A stretch of 64,000 nucleotides of DNA from Micropterus salmoides (Eukaryota > Chordata > Actinopteri > Centrarchiformes > Centrarchidae). This document shows, piece by piece, positions 36,354-50,055 of this stretch. Every line of letters begins with the position of its first letter. Position 1 is the first letter of the stretch. Both the position numbers and the translations under genes were made by a program. Under the pieces are notes generated by a model that had not been told where the DNA came from, did no database searches, and saw only the letters and a list, made by a program, of their open reading frames with translations. The DNA is taken from contig NW_024041039.1 of assembly GCF_014851395.1 (NCBI RefSeq), positions 4,306,112-4,370,111 of the forward strand, in the 5' to 3' direction.

Positions 36354-36819
36354 CTTCCAACCAACGATACTTCAACAAAACTACAAGGTAGTAACTCATC
36401 TTTCTCTGGAGTCTCTCTGTCTTCCTGTCAGCCTCTTTCTCTCCCCATAATAAACACATGAATCTAACTTTTAAGTGTTTATTTAGTTCTTGTTGATTTT
36501 TTTCTGTTCTACAGCTCGTGCAGATTGTTCTGCTCTGGACTACATAATGTTGGTTATGCGTGTGGCTGAACTCCTCCTAATTACTGTGATTACTGTTCTT
36601 CTCATCAGAGCTCGAGGTGAGAACATTCACACCAACATTTGTTCACACTGATTAACATAACCTGTAAGTTTAGAGCTGAAATATTTCTCTGTGATTTATT
36701 TACCTGGTAACCAGAGACTACCTGACAACAACACAGTGACCTACAGCAGCGTGAAAGCTTCCTCTTCTTCTGCTGGAGCCTCAGCTGATCCCAGCGACCT
36801 CTACGCCACCGTCAACTAA
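36354..36819 (+). pseudogene. Unit C: receptor fragment (stalk end, TM, last tail exon)
   Basis: Immediately after the broken LTR comes the end of a Thr-rich stalk exon (to 36387, donor caag|gtagta). It is followed by a TM exon 36515-36616 (phase 1-1) reading ARADCSALDYIMLVMR then VAELLLITVITVLLIRAR, which differs from the other units in having an acidic residue near the membrane. The last exon carries VTYSSV and DLYATVN with stop at 36819. Joined at the cacag acceptor (exon from 36737) the frame stays open; the middle tail exons with VSYASI are missing. No signal peptide or Ig exon remains, and sequence matching the far promoter of a unit (34560-34671) lies before the LTR element. So this is a 5'-deleted pseudogene unless an LTR promoter drives it. 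Confidence 0.75.
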
Positions 36820-38690
36820 CCAAACAAATAAGAGACCACAGTGTAGTTACAGCTCATATCATTACAGGTAATTTACACTGAGAACTGATAAATGTTTTAT
36901 TATTTGAATTATTTTATGATAATATATGGGACATTTAGCTTGATGAACTTGCTGTCAGGCACTTTAATGTGCTAGTGCTGTGTTGTAGTTAAACATGTAT
37001 TAGTTTTTACTGTTATTTCTGTATCAGCTGTTATTGTTTGAAATGCAGTCATTTTAACATCTATATTTCTGTAGAGGTTTAACACCTCCAGAGCTCTTTG
37101 CACCTTCTTCTTCTTCGTCTTCCTTTCATGTGGTGAAACAGGTCATTGTCACAAATACAAAGTGTGAACTTGAGGCTCAGTGTGAATCTAAATATAGTTT
37201 ATTCTAACTGTCATGTTTCAGAGGAAACTGGCAGTGGTGAAGCCGTTCCTACGAGTCAGAGACAGGAAATATAAAGACCAAGTTCAGTTTTACTTGATCC
37301 AGGCAGGCAGAGTCAGAACAGCAGGTAATAATGCTGCATTTGACACATGAAGTTGGATTTTCCCAGTTTCCAGTCGTAAATTCCAACTTGAACGCCCCCT
37401 TAAGGAGACAGAGTGTTACACACTTCTCTGCGCTTCCATTTCATTTACCAAAACTCCATAGTGACGGCGTCTGCCCCCCCGACCATTTAAATGAATTAAA
37501 ACCGTAATAAAAATTAAAACCACTGCTGTAATAGTATAAAAGAAATTAAAGGTGTAAATGTATAAAAATATAACAGAATATGATGCAGTATTCAGCTGCA
37601 ATTTTTGGACAATGCACGTTTGTTTTTTCTATATTTAAATTGCAAATGAACTTTTCTCAAAGCATTTTTTTGTTAGTTCACATTTCTTGGTGCAAGCTAT
37701 TTTTCAGAACAACATCAGCCATTTCAAAATGTGGTGGGGACACATGTCTCCAGTGTAAATGAGATTTGTTGATTCCACATTCAGACTTAAGAGCACATGA
37801 ACACACCTGAAGTCAGAAGAATGACCATCTGAGTTTTAGTTACCCACTAGATGTAACTAAAACTTAAACACTGAACGGTATCACTTTCTATGAAGGTCAT
37901 CGCTATAATGACTTATGCATATATTTATAACACGATAAATGCATCCATAAGACATTATAATAGTTGTTATAATCACTTACAAACATGCATTAGGCGCTAT
38001 AGCAAAGTTCATAATGTATTATGACCTTCTGATTTAATGTTTTATAACTAATAGTAACAGCAGTTTAACAATCTCCGACCATGTTCCATAACACATTATA
38101 ACCACCGACTCTGCCTCCTTATGAATACACTTTAGTCACCATTTAGACTTAGTGATATAAAATGGAATAATAACTTATAGTAATGTTTAATGTTATATAG
38201 CGGCGCTTTGTTTGCTTTAGGTAAGTGTTAAAATATCTATCCCTGTATAATATATTACAGGTGGACATGATACCATATGAACTAATTATAAGAACTTATA
38301 ACACATAATTGTTTGCTTTAAGTAAAGTGACACATTTTGCGCAGGAAAACAACTTTATACAGTGAAGAATGACACCTGACTGATTAAAGGAACAATCTGA
38401 TGATTAGCAATATTTTTATTATTTTCAACAAATCCCACGAAAAGTACTATTAAAACCAGTCAGTGACCTTCACTGCTGCACTGGGTGACACGTTCTGAAG
38501 AAAACAACATTTATCTTAACCAACAATCTTCACACGTCAACTTCCTCTTCTTCTTCTTTTAAGGAGATGAAACTCGTCATTGTCACAAATACACCGGACT
38601 GAACAAACTGTGAACTTGAGCCTTAATATAGTTTGTTTGTTTCAGTGTTAGTTTGGCTCAGTGCAGAAACATATTCCTAAAGGCTGTTAA
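36820..38690 (+). repeat. Downstream flank of unit C
   Basis: Second copy of the unit B flank (see 32707-34500), with a MITE-bearing stretch (37867-38425) in place of 33790-34285. Confidence 0.85.
37879..38333. mobile_element. MITE with TATCACTTT / AAAGTGACA ends
   Basis: The left end tatcactttctatgaag and right end ctttaagtaaagtgaca are imperfect inverted repeats around about 450 bp of AT-rich 'ttataa' sequence. Absent from the paralogous flank of unit B. Confidence 0.6.
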
Positions 38691-38838
38691 ATGCTTCCTT
38701 TCTTAGCTCCTTTAGCAAAGGCTACACTGGACAGTTCTTTATGAAAGGAAAGGAGATAATGCTGTCCCACAATTCCTTGCAACAGCAGCCTTTAGAGCGA
38801 CTCACCATTAGTTTCACCACGATAGACACCCATAAATG

Positions 38839-39021
38839 TACAGGAGCATCTAAAAAAATTACAATATCTTAGAAAAGTTTATTTGAACTGAACCAGACTG
38901 AGGATTAAAGGATCAGGAAACATTTGCAGGTGTTTTGAATTGATTCTCAGGTCAATTTTTATATATTATATTTATAACTTTAATTATAATTATGAATTTA
39001 AAAAACTGAGATGCACCTGTA
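38839..39021. mobile_element. Tc1/mariner deletion derivative
   Basis: 183 bp bounded by tacaggagcatct and agatgcacctgta, the Tc1-family ends, each including the TA target. The interior has no transposase. Confidence 0.8.
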
Positions 39022-39463
39022 GAAACAACAGAGCATCTATTTAACAAATGTATAAAAATATCAAAAGCACCCATCCCAGGAAACTCTATATTTATGTTTG
39101 AGTATAATTCACTCAACTTTCTCTACTTGTATATTGATTTTGTTATTATATTGTGTCAGCATTTTAATCCTTTTTGTTTTTTCAGCAGTATCTATGTTGT
39201 TGTTACTTCCTATGAGCAGCCTAACTGATGGTTAAATGTACCAAATGAAACATCCTTTCTTAGGAGGTGTGATTCTGTGTTGGACAGGAAACCTTTTGAA
39301 GTGAGCAGCATTGAGTTTGTCACTGTACTCATCTTCCGCGTGTTATAAATAAAGTTGGTTAAAAAGAAGCTGGTGTAAGTGCAGCCTGGTTCTCTGAGCA
39401 CCGCGGTTGTCTTTTATGAATTCTCCTTCACATCTTTCCTTGACCTCATGACGTTTTCCATCA

Positions 39464-39537
39464 AAGTCAAGGAAAAGTGTTTAGGAAAGGACAGAGGATG
39501 GATTTTTTTTACCATTACAATGTTTGTATTTAATGTT
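39464..39537 (+). repeat. Repeat shared with 4322-4397
   Basis: Second copy of the gap-edge block; an inverted 'tttccttgac' (about 39437) and 'gtcaaggaaa' here form a short hairpin. Confidence 0.6.
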
Positions 39538-40211
39538 TCATGGTTTTATGTTATGTTGTGAGGACAAACATGACCACAGTTTCCAGGTTCAGTTCGTCCA
39601 CAGACACATTTTAAATCTCCAAACATGCTGAACAAAGAACAGCCTGAAGATTATTGAAATAATTATTGACTTTCTCCCGTTCTGTGTGTCTGTAATTATA
39701 ATTGTCAGGACCAATTAGAGTTTGAGACCTTGGGAGTGAGGACGTTTTGTCTGTTTCTCACTTTGGGACAGACCTTTAAAAGAGTGTTTTAGGGTGAAGA
39801 TTAAATAAGTTTAATTTCAATGAAGGTTTGGGTCATTTAGTTGTGATGGTTAAGAGTTAGGGACAAAGCTATACTGTGAGAGACAGAGAGAGCTCTCTGC
39901 TGGCTGTTGACTCCAGAGCGCCATCGTGAGGTCAGTCTGTGTTTGTGTTTCTTTTGTTTTTAATTCAAAGAAATCTCAACATCTACTGAACAGACTGATA
40001 TTTTTGCACATGCATTTAAATACTTCCAGTAGTGGAGTGTAATTAAGTACATTTACAAGTTCATACAAAGATGATCTAGTTAGTAATCCATTATGCTTCC
40101 TCATCTCTGTTGGATCTGTGGTCATCTTTCCATCAGGGAGGCGGAGACACACCATTTGTTTTTCAAAACAACTGACTTCTCTAAATTAAAGAAGAAGGTG
40201 GATTGTGCATC

Positions 40212-40300
40212 TACAGGTGCATCTCAGAAATTTGAATATCTTGCACAAGGTATTTTTATTTTCATAATTTAAGTCAAAAAGTGGAACTTTCTTGAGTCAA
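40212..40300 (+). mobile_element. Solo Tc1-type terminal repeat
   Basis: Begins tacaggtgcatctcagaaat and runs into 'agtcaaaaagtggaacttt', the conserved inner part of the long Tc1 inverted repeat. The rest of the element is missing. Confidence 0.6.
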
Positions 40301-41541
40301 TCACAAATTTTAAATTCCTTCTCTAACTTTTATTTTTAGACTATATTTAAGTAACATTTACACATTTTACATAATATTTGTTAAATTTGTTCTTGATGTT
40401 TTTCTTTATTGAAACAATGAACAAAAAAATGAGCAACTGTTTCATTTATCAACCCATTTATTTTTCTTAAGTGAAGAAATAATTTTCTCAATAAAACATT
40501 TTCCAGCAAGTTTGCATGACAATACAACAAGGTATAGTTCACCCTAAGACTCATTTTGTTATCAATTACTCACCCTTTTGTCAATAGAAGGATTGGTGAA
40601 GTTTTGTTAACATCCGTGTTCTTCTGCGAGTTTGAGACACGTTTTTTTTCCACTCAACTGCAGTGAGCGGTATCTTAGCTTCAAACGTCCAAAAATACAT
40701 CAATAATCAATAAAATGTCTCCATGCTGCTTGTCTGAGTGTCCTGTAGCTCACACATGCCAAGACGTTTGTAAAAAACATTACAAACGTGTGTTCAGCTT
40801 AGTTTGCTCTGCTGCTCGTCCCATGCGTGCTCCTTCCAACGCCACACACTACTAGTAACACTACTAACTTTCCATCCTAAACATTTGAAATAATTTCACT
40901 AAGTTTAGGAAGTTTAGAAATTTTGTCTTTGAATCATACAAAAAGGAGAAGACTGCCAACTGAGGAGGAAAGAGGAAGCGTTCAATCACATCCCCAATAC
41001 AACTCTATGGGAAAAGCCCGTAACGGCAAAGATGGTGGTTATCCCGCCCCTCCCGCTAAAAAGCCAATCATCTGCTTTAAACAGCCAAAACGGGAATCAT
41101 ATTTCAGCCAATCGTGTGGTTCCACTGACGCATGCTTAGTAGAAGCATAACCGGTGGGGAAAAACTCTTTTTAAACATTATTTTGGGGCAAAGTCGTCAA
41201 ACTTTTTCAGGGATTTTTATCAGATTTTACTGCTGATTCTATTCATGTAGTTTTTATGTCCCAGTGACCAGTGAAAGCTCAGTTCTGGCTCTCTCCCCAT
41301 TCATTCAGATAGGAGCCTGGTTTTGTTAGTATGAAATTGCTGCCCAGAAGCGTTGCCAAGATGGCTGCCGAGTGGCATGACTTGCCTAAAAGGACTTTGG
41401 TACCGATAACAGCTGAGGTTTGCACTCGCTTGTACACGCACAAACAACCTGTAGTAAATCTGGCCTTATGGACCTTATGCACAACTCTAGTGATTCCTGA
41501 ACTTTATTTCCTGTCTCTCAGTATTGGAAACACTGAATAAT
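40301..41541. other. Spacer with old MITE fragments
   Basis: The 40530-40620 part (gttcaccctaagactcattt... ...attactcaccc) resembles the common fish 'agttcaccc' MITE. 41280-41400 (gttgccaagatggctgccga) resembles another interspersed fish repeat. No gene supported. Confidence 0.4.
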
Positions 41542-41637
41542 ACAGAGAAGAGAGGACAGAGGAAAGAGAGAAGGGAGGATGGACGAGGAGAGTGGAAGAA
41601 AGAGAAGGGGAGAGGAGAGAAGAGGAGAAAGGAGAGG
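41542..41637. repeat. Polypurine tract
   Basis: About 95 nt almost entirely A/G on the plus strand, not a simple dinucleotide repeat. Such tracts can adopt triplex DNA; no function inferred. Confidence 0.75.
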
Positions 41638-44171
41638 TAATCATTACCCCAAATTTCACTCTGGTTTTCATGTCAGGAATATGATTTAATTCACTGATAT
41701 TTTAGATTTATTTCTTATGAGATACTGAGTTAATTTAGAGACTTTTAGGAATGCATTCCCACTCATGCACTGTGTAATAAGCCATATAGTTTAATTACAA
41801 CTATGAAAATATCTATTTGCCATCTCCAATTGAAAAAACCACCAGAATGCACTTACAATAAAGACGACTTATTGAAAGGATGCATTTTGTTTCTTTTATT
41901 GAGTTGTTATAAAAGACAATGATCAGCCTTCGGTATCCAACACACTTGATTCTGTCAGTTTTTATTTGTTTTGCTTTTCATGCATTATACAAAATTTCAT
42001 CAAGCAATTTACAATTTTATCATTCAAGTAAACTTATTGATTGTTTAAATACATAATTTGGTAAATTTAGATAAAAATTTGGTTCTTTTTATCGTATCGA
42101 TACTGGGCTGGACCCGAATATTCGACCGCTGGGTACACATTCGATTTTCAATTATGAGATTCGATTACTGAGGGTTTTTTCCGCGCGCCTGACCTTCGCC
42201 GACAGCAGTGAACGTAACGCTCCAGTTCACAAAGGGAACACGAAATGAAGCCCTCAGCTGTGTGGGAGCACTTTAAACTGAATGATGACAGCAGTAGTGT
42301 GGAAGTTATGGTGTTTACTGATTTTACAATTGCTTAATTTCATTACAGATCAAAACAGTCAAATTTCCTACATTTTAAAATCAATCAGTATCAAACTGTA
42401 GGCTGGAAACAAACAGCAACACAATGAACGCATTTAAATAAGCCTAATTATATTAAACCGATTGTAGAAGTTTAGTCGCTATGAAAAAAGTTCAGTGAAT
42501 TTTGCATAATAACGTGTTAGATTTAGTTCCGCTACCGGAAACACCGCTCATCCCGTGCACTCTCCGCCTGGACTTCATACAAAACTATGATATCCTGGAT
42601 CTGCATTGGTTGGTCCTCTGAGGGCATTACTCTTAACTGCTTCAAAGTAACTGTATGCGTTGAAACTTTAACTCAACCTTTCCTAAACTATCGGTTGGGA
42701 CCCAAAGTGAAATGTCAATTTTGTGAATTTATTTTCCTCAGTTCAGCTCAGGTGCGTCTCTCTCTACCTCTATTTTTTACCCTCTCTCCATTTCTCTCCC
42801 TGACTCTCACAGACTCAAACACAAAAACCTTTTTTGTTCTCATGTAAACAATTAAATGTGACTAATTTCAATGTTCAGTTTCCTATGTCTGCGGGAGGCG
42901 AAGGTTGAATATATGTTTGAGCTGAAGGTGCAGTTTTTGAATACACATGCAACAACTTCAAATCTCCTCAAATGGCTTCCAAGAAATTAAAATATTGCCT
43001 CTCTGAATAAAAACAAGCGGAACATTTTGAATCTGGAAAATACAGACAGAAATAAATCAAACCTCATCTGAACTAGATTTTCATATCAGCATAAAAGTCA
43101 GCTTAAAACTAAGAATGAGAGGTGCATAGGGTTTTAGATTTACCTTACATTAGCCGTTCAAATCAGATTTTGTAGCAGGAGAACGTTTCTGGTGGAGGCT
43201 GTAAAATACAAAGAAATCTATTAATGCATCGTACTCAAAGCTACTTTAATGCCAGGCATAATGGAGAATCATCAGATTGTCCTTTCAACTTTTTATACAC
43301 ATATATAACACATAACTTCATAAATCCAAATATATTCTGCTTCATTTTAATTTGGAATAGTATGTATATTCTGTGATGACGGTAAACCTCTTACAACTTC
43401 TGAAGTGCGAAGCACTACACAATATTTTGTTTTACCTGAATAGCCAGATGGCTTTGCTTGTGACAGAGCTTGTTGTAGTTGCTGCTTGAGAGGGCACTGT
43501 CAAATGTAGACTTTTGTTGCTTTGGGCTTAAGGACAAACACACAAAGACAAAATACTACATTAAAACTACAGAATCATGTAACCAAAATTAACTGTACCA
43601 CTGTCAAACCAATGTATTTTTGATAATATGCTGTCAAAATATTTGAAAATATGACTCTGATCTTAAAATTACACATCTTTCATACAGAATCGGAACCATT
43701 TCCACATGTAAAATCTTAAATTAAGAAAATCCTGCATTTTTGCCACTGTGATTCTGTTCCTCTCCTGAAAAAGGCAGTAGAGCATTGCTGGTCTAGATTC
43801 ACGTTGTTGAGAGAGAGCTGTGTCATATGTATCAAGAATAATGCAGAATCAAAATTTAAACAGTGTAAACAGAATCAGAAAAGAGAACAATGTGGCTTCA
43901 TATCAAATTATGAGCAAAATATAGACGAGGGAATTAGAAATAAAGGGATCCAAATAAGATGATTTTCCTTAGGAAGCATGTGGAAGCAAATTATCACAGC
44001 AAATGTTTTTGGATAGATCATTTTATTTTGTCAAATTCCCACAAATTAATCTGAATTTCAGATACTTAAGGCTAAACTCAAAAAGCAAAATTTCAACAAG
44101 TGGTGCTTCTTTTTAGTTTAAATATGACACATAAAAAGTATTTTCATATATGGAATAAAATATACAGCAAC
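41638..44171. other. Spacer, nothing firm
   Basis: 42105-42200 (gggctggacccgaatattcg) looks like one end of a hAT element without a partner. The remainder is AT-rich and shows no coding pattern. Confidence 0.4.
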
Positions 44172-44858
44172 TAGAGTTGAGCCGGATACTCGGCTGAAAC
44201 GAGTATCCGGTCCGGATAAAGCACTTTTGCCGAGTAACACGAGTCAGTATCTGTGCTCGGATTGGATAAAAATCCTCATTGGGTAGCTGACTGTGTCTGC
44301 GTTCTGTGATAGGCTAGTCACAGCGCCCCTACAGATTTATTGTGTCCCGCTCTGCTCACTCACACACAGAACACTGAGAAGAGAACAGCTCTCTCTCTGT
44401 CTCTCCCTCAGTCACTCAGGTTCGCGGGTCTTTTCCGTTAACGTTTAGGGTTTCTTCAGCTTCAGGTTTGTTTTTTACTTCGGTTTGTAGTACTACTTAC
44501 TTATTAACCAGTAGAGTTCTGGTAAACGTGATATAAAGGTAGTTGTGGTAAAAATAAATTATTTAAAATAATATTACAAATTAAGCTAAACACACACAAA
44601 CACCACCCCCCTCTCTCTTACTCACTCACAAACACATACCTGGTGTGGAAATAAAAAAAATAATCACACTGATCATAAAAAAAATAAATTTCTGATCAGC
44701 CCATATCAATTGCATGCTTAAAATAACATACCGGTTAAAGTCCCGCCCATTTCAAGACAACCCGACCCACTTCCGGGTTAAATCCCGGTCCGAGTACAGA
44801 TACAGATAATTCATATGGTTAACGCAGATACAGATGATGCTGTACTCGCTCATCCCTA
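44172..44858. mobile_element. hAT-type non-autonomous element with target duplication
   Basis: 687 bp. The left end tagagttgagccggatactcg and the right end (reverse complement tagggatgagcgagtacagc) are related hAT termini. The 8-bp flanks acagcaac (44164-44171) and acagcagc (44859-44866) differ at one base and are a credible target duplication. Confidence 0.75.
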
Positions 44859-45302
44859 ACAGCAGCAGTAAGAAACAAATCTGAAATGCCAATAAAATCA
44901 TCTTTAACATGATAAACTGAGTGACATCTTGTGGGAACGAACATCTCTCCTTTTTGCTCTGCAGATGCATAAACTGTCTGTCTCTGTAAGATTTTAGATT
45001 TGTGGCAAACTGAGAGTACACTGCAAAATAACAAAACTATAGCTTCCTCTTTAGCTTATTTATCAGGGTTTTGGTGAGGTCTGGCAGAGGCTGCTCGAGG
45101 CCTCTCCAAGCCGACCTAGAGAAGCTGCGAATATTTGAAACGTTTCTTCCTCCTCCCTTACCCCTACGTGTAACGTTAGCGGTTGTGTAACGTTACTCTG
45201 TCGTTACCTTGTGTTAATTATGCTAAGGAAACTCATCATTTTGGCAAACACGCCATTTATTCACAGCATCTAGCGAAGGATTAATCATACAGTCAGTCCC
45301 GG

Positions 45303-46689
<1,387 letters not shown>

Positions 46690-47005
46690 TAAAGGATCTG
46701 ATGCTACAGCTGTTCCGAGCGAGCTCGGACAAGTTATCTTTACAGCATCCGTGTTGAGGGAGGTGATGCCACCGCTCCTCCAGCTGATGTTGGGATAGTC
46801 ACCGAGGCTGCTGAAGTTCTGCATGACTTGGGAGACGTCGCCTCTACACGTGCACTCTTAATAGGTGTAATTATGCACTGAACCTCAGTTATCCTCAGAA
46901 CCTTAAAGCCTTCTTTGAGGTACTTCACAAGTGATTCTTTCAACTAGATGCTAGCAAACTCTCAACCAAGGTACAGATGCTCAAGAACAAACTCTATGAA
47001 TGAGC
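46690..47005 (+). pseudogene. SAMD3-like C-terminal pseudogene
   Basis: Plus-strand frames encode VEGGDATAPPADVGIVTEAA then LHDLGDVASTRALLIG. After a frameshift near 46870 they continue YALNLSYPQNLKAFFEVLHK, an in-frame stop, and FQLDASKLSTKVQMLKNKLY to a final stop at about 47004. I recognise this as the end of the multicopy fish proteins usually named 'sterile alpha motif domain-containing protein 3-like'. It begins right after an intron-like ctttctgtcctatgtaaag, so it may derive from a genomic copy. The name rests on memory. Confidence 0.55.
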
Positions 47006-47162
47006 CATTGATTTGGACGCTGTGTTCTGTGGAATAGGCAGAATTCTAAGCAAAGCATCATCAAAATTGTTGACAACTAAACATTATTTTGCAAACTTTT
47101 CTACACTATAGTGCCAATAATTTTACTGTATTCTTTTTTTCACCAATTGCACCAAAATGATA

Positions 47163-47424
47163 GTGATGTGATCTCACCCCAACCGGTCGAGGCAGATGGC
47201 CGCCCACCCTGAGCCATGGTTCTGCTCGAGGTTTCTGCCTCTTAAAAGGAAGTTTTTCCTTGCCTCTGTCGCCTAGTGCTTGCTCTTGGTGGGAACTGTT
47301 GGGCTTCTGTAAATATCATCACAGAGTACGGTCTAGACCTGCTCTTTTATGAAAAGCGCTGTGAGATAACTGTTGTTGTGATTTGGCGCTATATAAATAA
47401 AATTGAATTGAATTGAATTGAATG
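47163..47424 (+). mobile_element. Retroposon 3' tail with TTGAA repeats
   Basis: 'accccaaccggtcgaggcag' ... 'ctcttaaaaggaagtttttc' ... 'gcgctatataaataaaattg' followed by aattgaattgaattgaatg is a widespread teleost non-LTR retroposon 3' UTR. Non-coding. Confidence 0.8.
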
Positions 47425-48712
47425 TGTTGGTGAATAAAGTCCATAACAAAATGAAGTTGAAATTGATTTGTGTGGGACCAGTTGACAAACATTTGAATTG
47501 TGTCTAATTTGGAAAAAAAATATTGAATGAAAACCTAATGTTTTAATTAATTGAACATAAATGTATATTTTTACTACTCCAAATAAAATATTGAAAGGTA
47601 AACTTAAATATATTGTTGATCAGAAGTGTTTTATTTTTAATTGGATCAGTTGACATTCATTGTGTTACTCTTATACAAGTTCATTACATTTTTTTGCTTA
47701 AGTAACCTAAAACAATTTTGTGGAATCTGTTGAAAAAATAAATATAATTCAAATCAAAGCTTCAGTTTTTTGAGTGAACCAAGATGGGACAACAAATACA
47801 CCTTTTATGACCATTTGATTTTGATATATAGCCCAAACACCAGTAAGCTGTGCATCCAGACCTAAAGAGAACAGGTCTTTTTAGCCTCAAATGGCCTATG
47901 AAAGTAAACTCCAAACATTAATGGGAAAAGAACGTAGATATATTGGATAGTTGCTGTTGCTTGTTTGCAAACAAGAAGAACTGTAAGTGTGGTGCAGATG
48001 GTTTTATCACGCTACATCACGCAGCCCTAAAATGTCGATCATCTTTACGTTTTCTTAACATAGACCATGTTGATATAGTTTAAGTACGTGTACGGCTGTA
48101 CAAGATATTTAATATATTCAGTAGATATATATTTTTATGACCCTATTCACAGCCATACTATTCAAACCAAAAGAACTACTAATATGATGCTAATTTGTAT
48201 CAAGCTGCGTGGCGCTGCTAGAAGGAATTGTAGTTTCAAAAATATTATTGTATTTCATATAATTGGAAGTTGCAAATACTGAGTGCACACGGGTGGGTTT
48301 AAAAGGGTGGGAATCACATTTGTGTAATACGATTTTAAATATCTAATTGTTAAATGGATGAAAATCAAGTTTGACCATATTTGACAGCACCCCCACTTTG
48401 TGAGTCTGTCTATATGGGTATAGTCACATAGCTGAAGTCAAGATTACAGGTCAGCTCTCACAAATGGTTAGTTCTCCCTAACAGCCACAATTAATTTTGT
48501 ACATTATGATTTATTATTTTTATTTGAGTGAATTGGGATGATAATGGGGAAAACAGCAAGCAAGATAGATAAATAAATTAAATTAACACAAAATGTATGG
48601 TCACATTTTTGGTTTAATTTAACATTATCTATTTTGTAGCACTGTGCATGTAAATGTCATGTTGAGTCGACCGAGTCCTCCAAGACTTTTAATGAGTCTG
48701 TTTCTGTCGCAG
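47425..48712. other. Spacer, nothing recognised
   Basis: AT-rich; no coding or element signature, except that the last 20 bases form a polypyrimidine tract and acceptor (gtttctgtcgcag) for the exon that follows. Confidence 0.5.
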
Positions 48713-48856
48713 CATGAGACTGCCTCTCTAGCCACGTTTGACTACCCGGTGAACGACAATGGCCTGAAGCCTGTGATGGAGCAACATGGCCCGGTGCTGC
48801 CCGAGGACCTGGACTTTATAAAGGAACAGATTGCTGGACCGACCGCTGGACACTAA
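48713..48856 (+). CDS. Candidate isolated terminal exon, unidentified
   Basis: A good acceptor (tgtttctgtcgcag) is followed by an open stretch of 47 codons to TAA, with balanced composition and GC-rich third positions (TFDYPVNDNGLKPVMEQHGP then LPEDLDFIKEQI), unlike the surrounding AT-rich spacer. I do not recognise the protein. No upstream exon was found in the preceding kilobases, so it is the last exon of a gene with a long intron or a stranded duplicate. Confidence 0.45.
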   Translation, partial: HETASLATFDYPVNDNGLKPVMEQHGPVLPEDLDFIKEQIAGPTAGH

Positions 48857-49074
48857 TGCAGCTCAAGGCCAGAAGGTACCGTCCAGTTCTGCCTGTGTGA
48901 AATCATCATTGCTCCAACAACCAGTGTGTGTGATTTGTATAGAAAAGTAACTTATAACACGATCCATAAAATATTTATCCCAACTTTCCCACAGTCTCTT
49001 AACTAATCCACTGCTGTTGAAAGTCTGGTAATGGTTCCAACTTGGAACCGGTTCTTGATACCCAACCCTATTTC

Positions 49075-49175
49075 AGATATGATGGTGCCTGACCTTTTAA
49101 GGGCTTTTTAGGTGACCAGAAGGATTTTAAATTATATTCTGGATTTTACAGGGAGCCAGTGCAGAGAAGCTGGTG
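49075..49175 (-). mobile_element. LINE (L2/CR1-type) 3' scrap
   Basis: 'tttacagggagccagtgcag' and neighbouring bases resemble the antisense 3' region of the LINE at 24240-24300 (cacggggagccagtggag). Confidence 0.4.
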
Positions 49176-49374
49176 TGAGAAATATGTGATCTCTTTTAGC
49201 CAAAAAATATCACATTAGAACACCTTAAAACTACTAACTATTATCAATAAATAACCAGAAATAACAAAGTTATTTAATTGATATATTTATTTAGAGGTTA
49301 ATTAAGAACCCACATATTATATATGTTTTCTGGTGTGGGAGGAAACTGGAGCACGTGGAGTAACCCCATGGTGG

Positions 49375-49637
49375 AGAGGGGAGAACATCAAACATCACAG
49401 GGCACATAGAAACAAACATCCATTCATACACATTCACACTTAAGCACAATTTAGAGTCACCAATTAACCTGCATGTCTTTGGACGGTGGGGGGAAGCCGG
49501 AGCACCCGGAGAGAACCGGGACAGACACGGGGAGAACATGTAAACTCCACACAGAGACGCAGACGACCAAGGTTCAAACCCTGGACCTTCTTGCTCTGAG
49601 GCGACAGTGCTAACCACTGCGCCACTGTGCCGCCCCT
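49375..49637 (-). repeat. tRNA-headed retroposon, copy 1
   Basis: Minus strand: ggcgcagtggttagcactgt, a box-B-like gggtttgaacc, gtgtggagtttacatgttct and cccgtgtctgtcccggttct. This is a very common teleost repeat with a tRNA-like head. Confidence 0.7.
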
Positions 49638-49694
49638 CTCTTAGTTTGTGGTTTGGTATTTTTGGTCAATTCAGAATCTACATAATAAATGATT

Positions 49695-49877
49695 TATGAT
49701 GTGGGGGGAAGCCGGAGCACCCGGAAAGAACCGGGACAGACACGGGGAGAACATATGAACTCCACACAGAGACGCAGATGACCAAGGTTCAAATCCTGGA
49801 CCATGACCAAGGTTCAAACCCTGGACCTGCTTGCTCTGAGGCGACAGTGCTAACCACTGCGCCACTGTGCTGCCCCT
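49695..49877 (-). repeat. tRNA-headed retroposon, copy 2
   Basis: Second copy in the same orientation, 60 bp from the first, with an internal duplication of 'gaccaaggttcaaa.cctgga'. Both copies are followed by ctctcttagtttgtggtttg, so this is a local tandem duplication and not two insertions. Confidence 0.7.
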
Positions 49878-50055
49878 CTCTTAGTTTGTGGTTTGGTATT
49901 TTTAGGTCAACCTGAGGAGAAAATCCAACTCCACACAAAAAGAGTCAGGCCCAGGAATTGAACCAGCACCTTTTTGTGTGAGGCTGAAGTTAAATCCATA
50001 CCCTTTTTTCCCTTGGAAAGCAAAAACAATGTATGTCAGCTTTCCATATAGCTCT

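Noticed and set aside
40923..41150. 75-codon frame
   Set aside because: Lies in dispersed-repeat-like sequence with no domain.
42105..42960. Complete hAT element suggested by gggctggacccgaatattcg
   Set aside because: No matching opposite end or 8-bp duplication could be found, so only a possible single end is noted.
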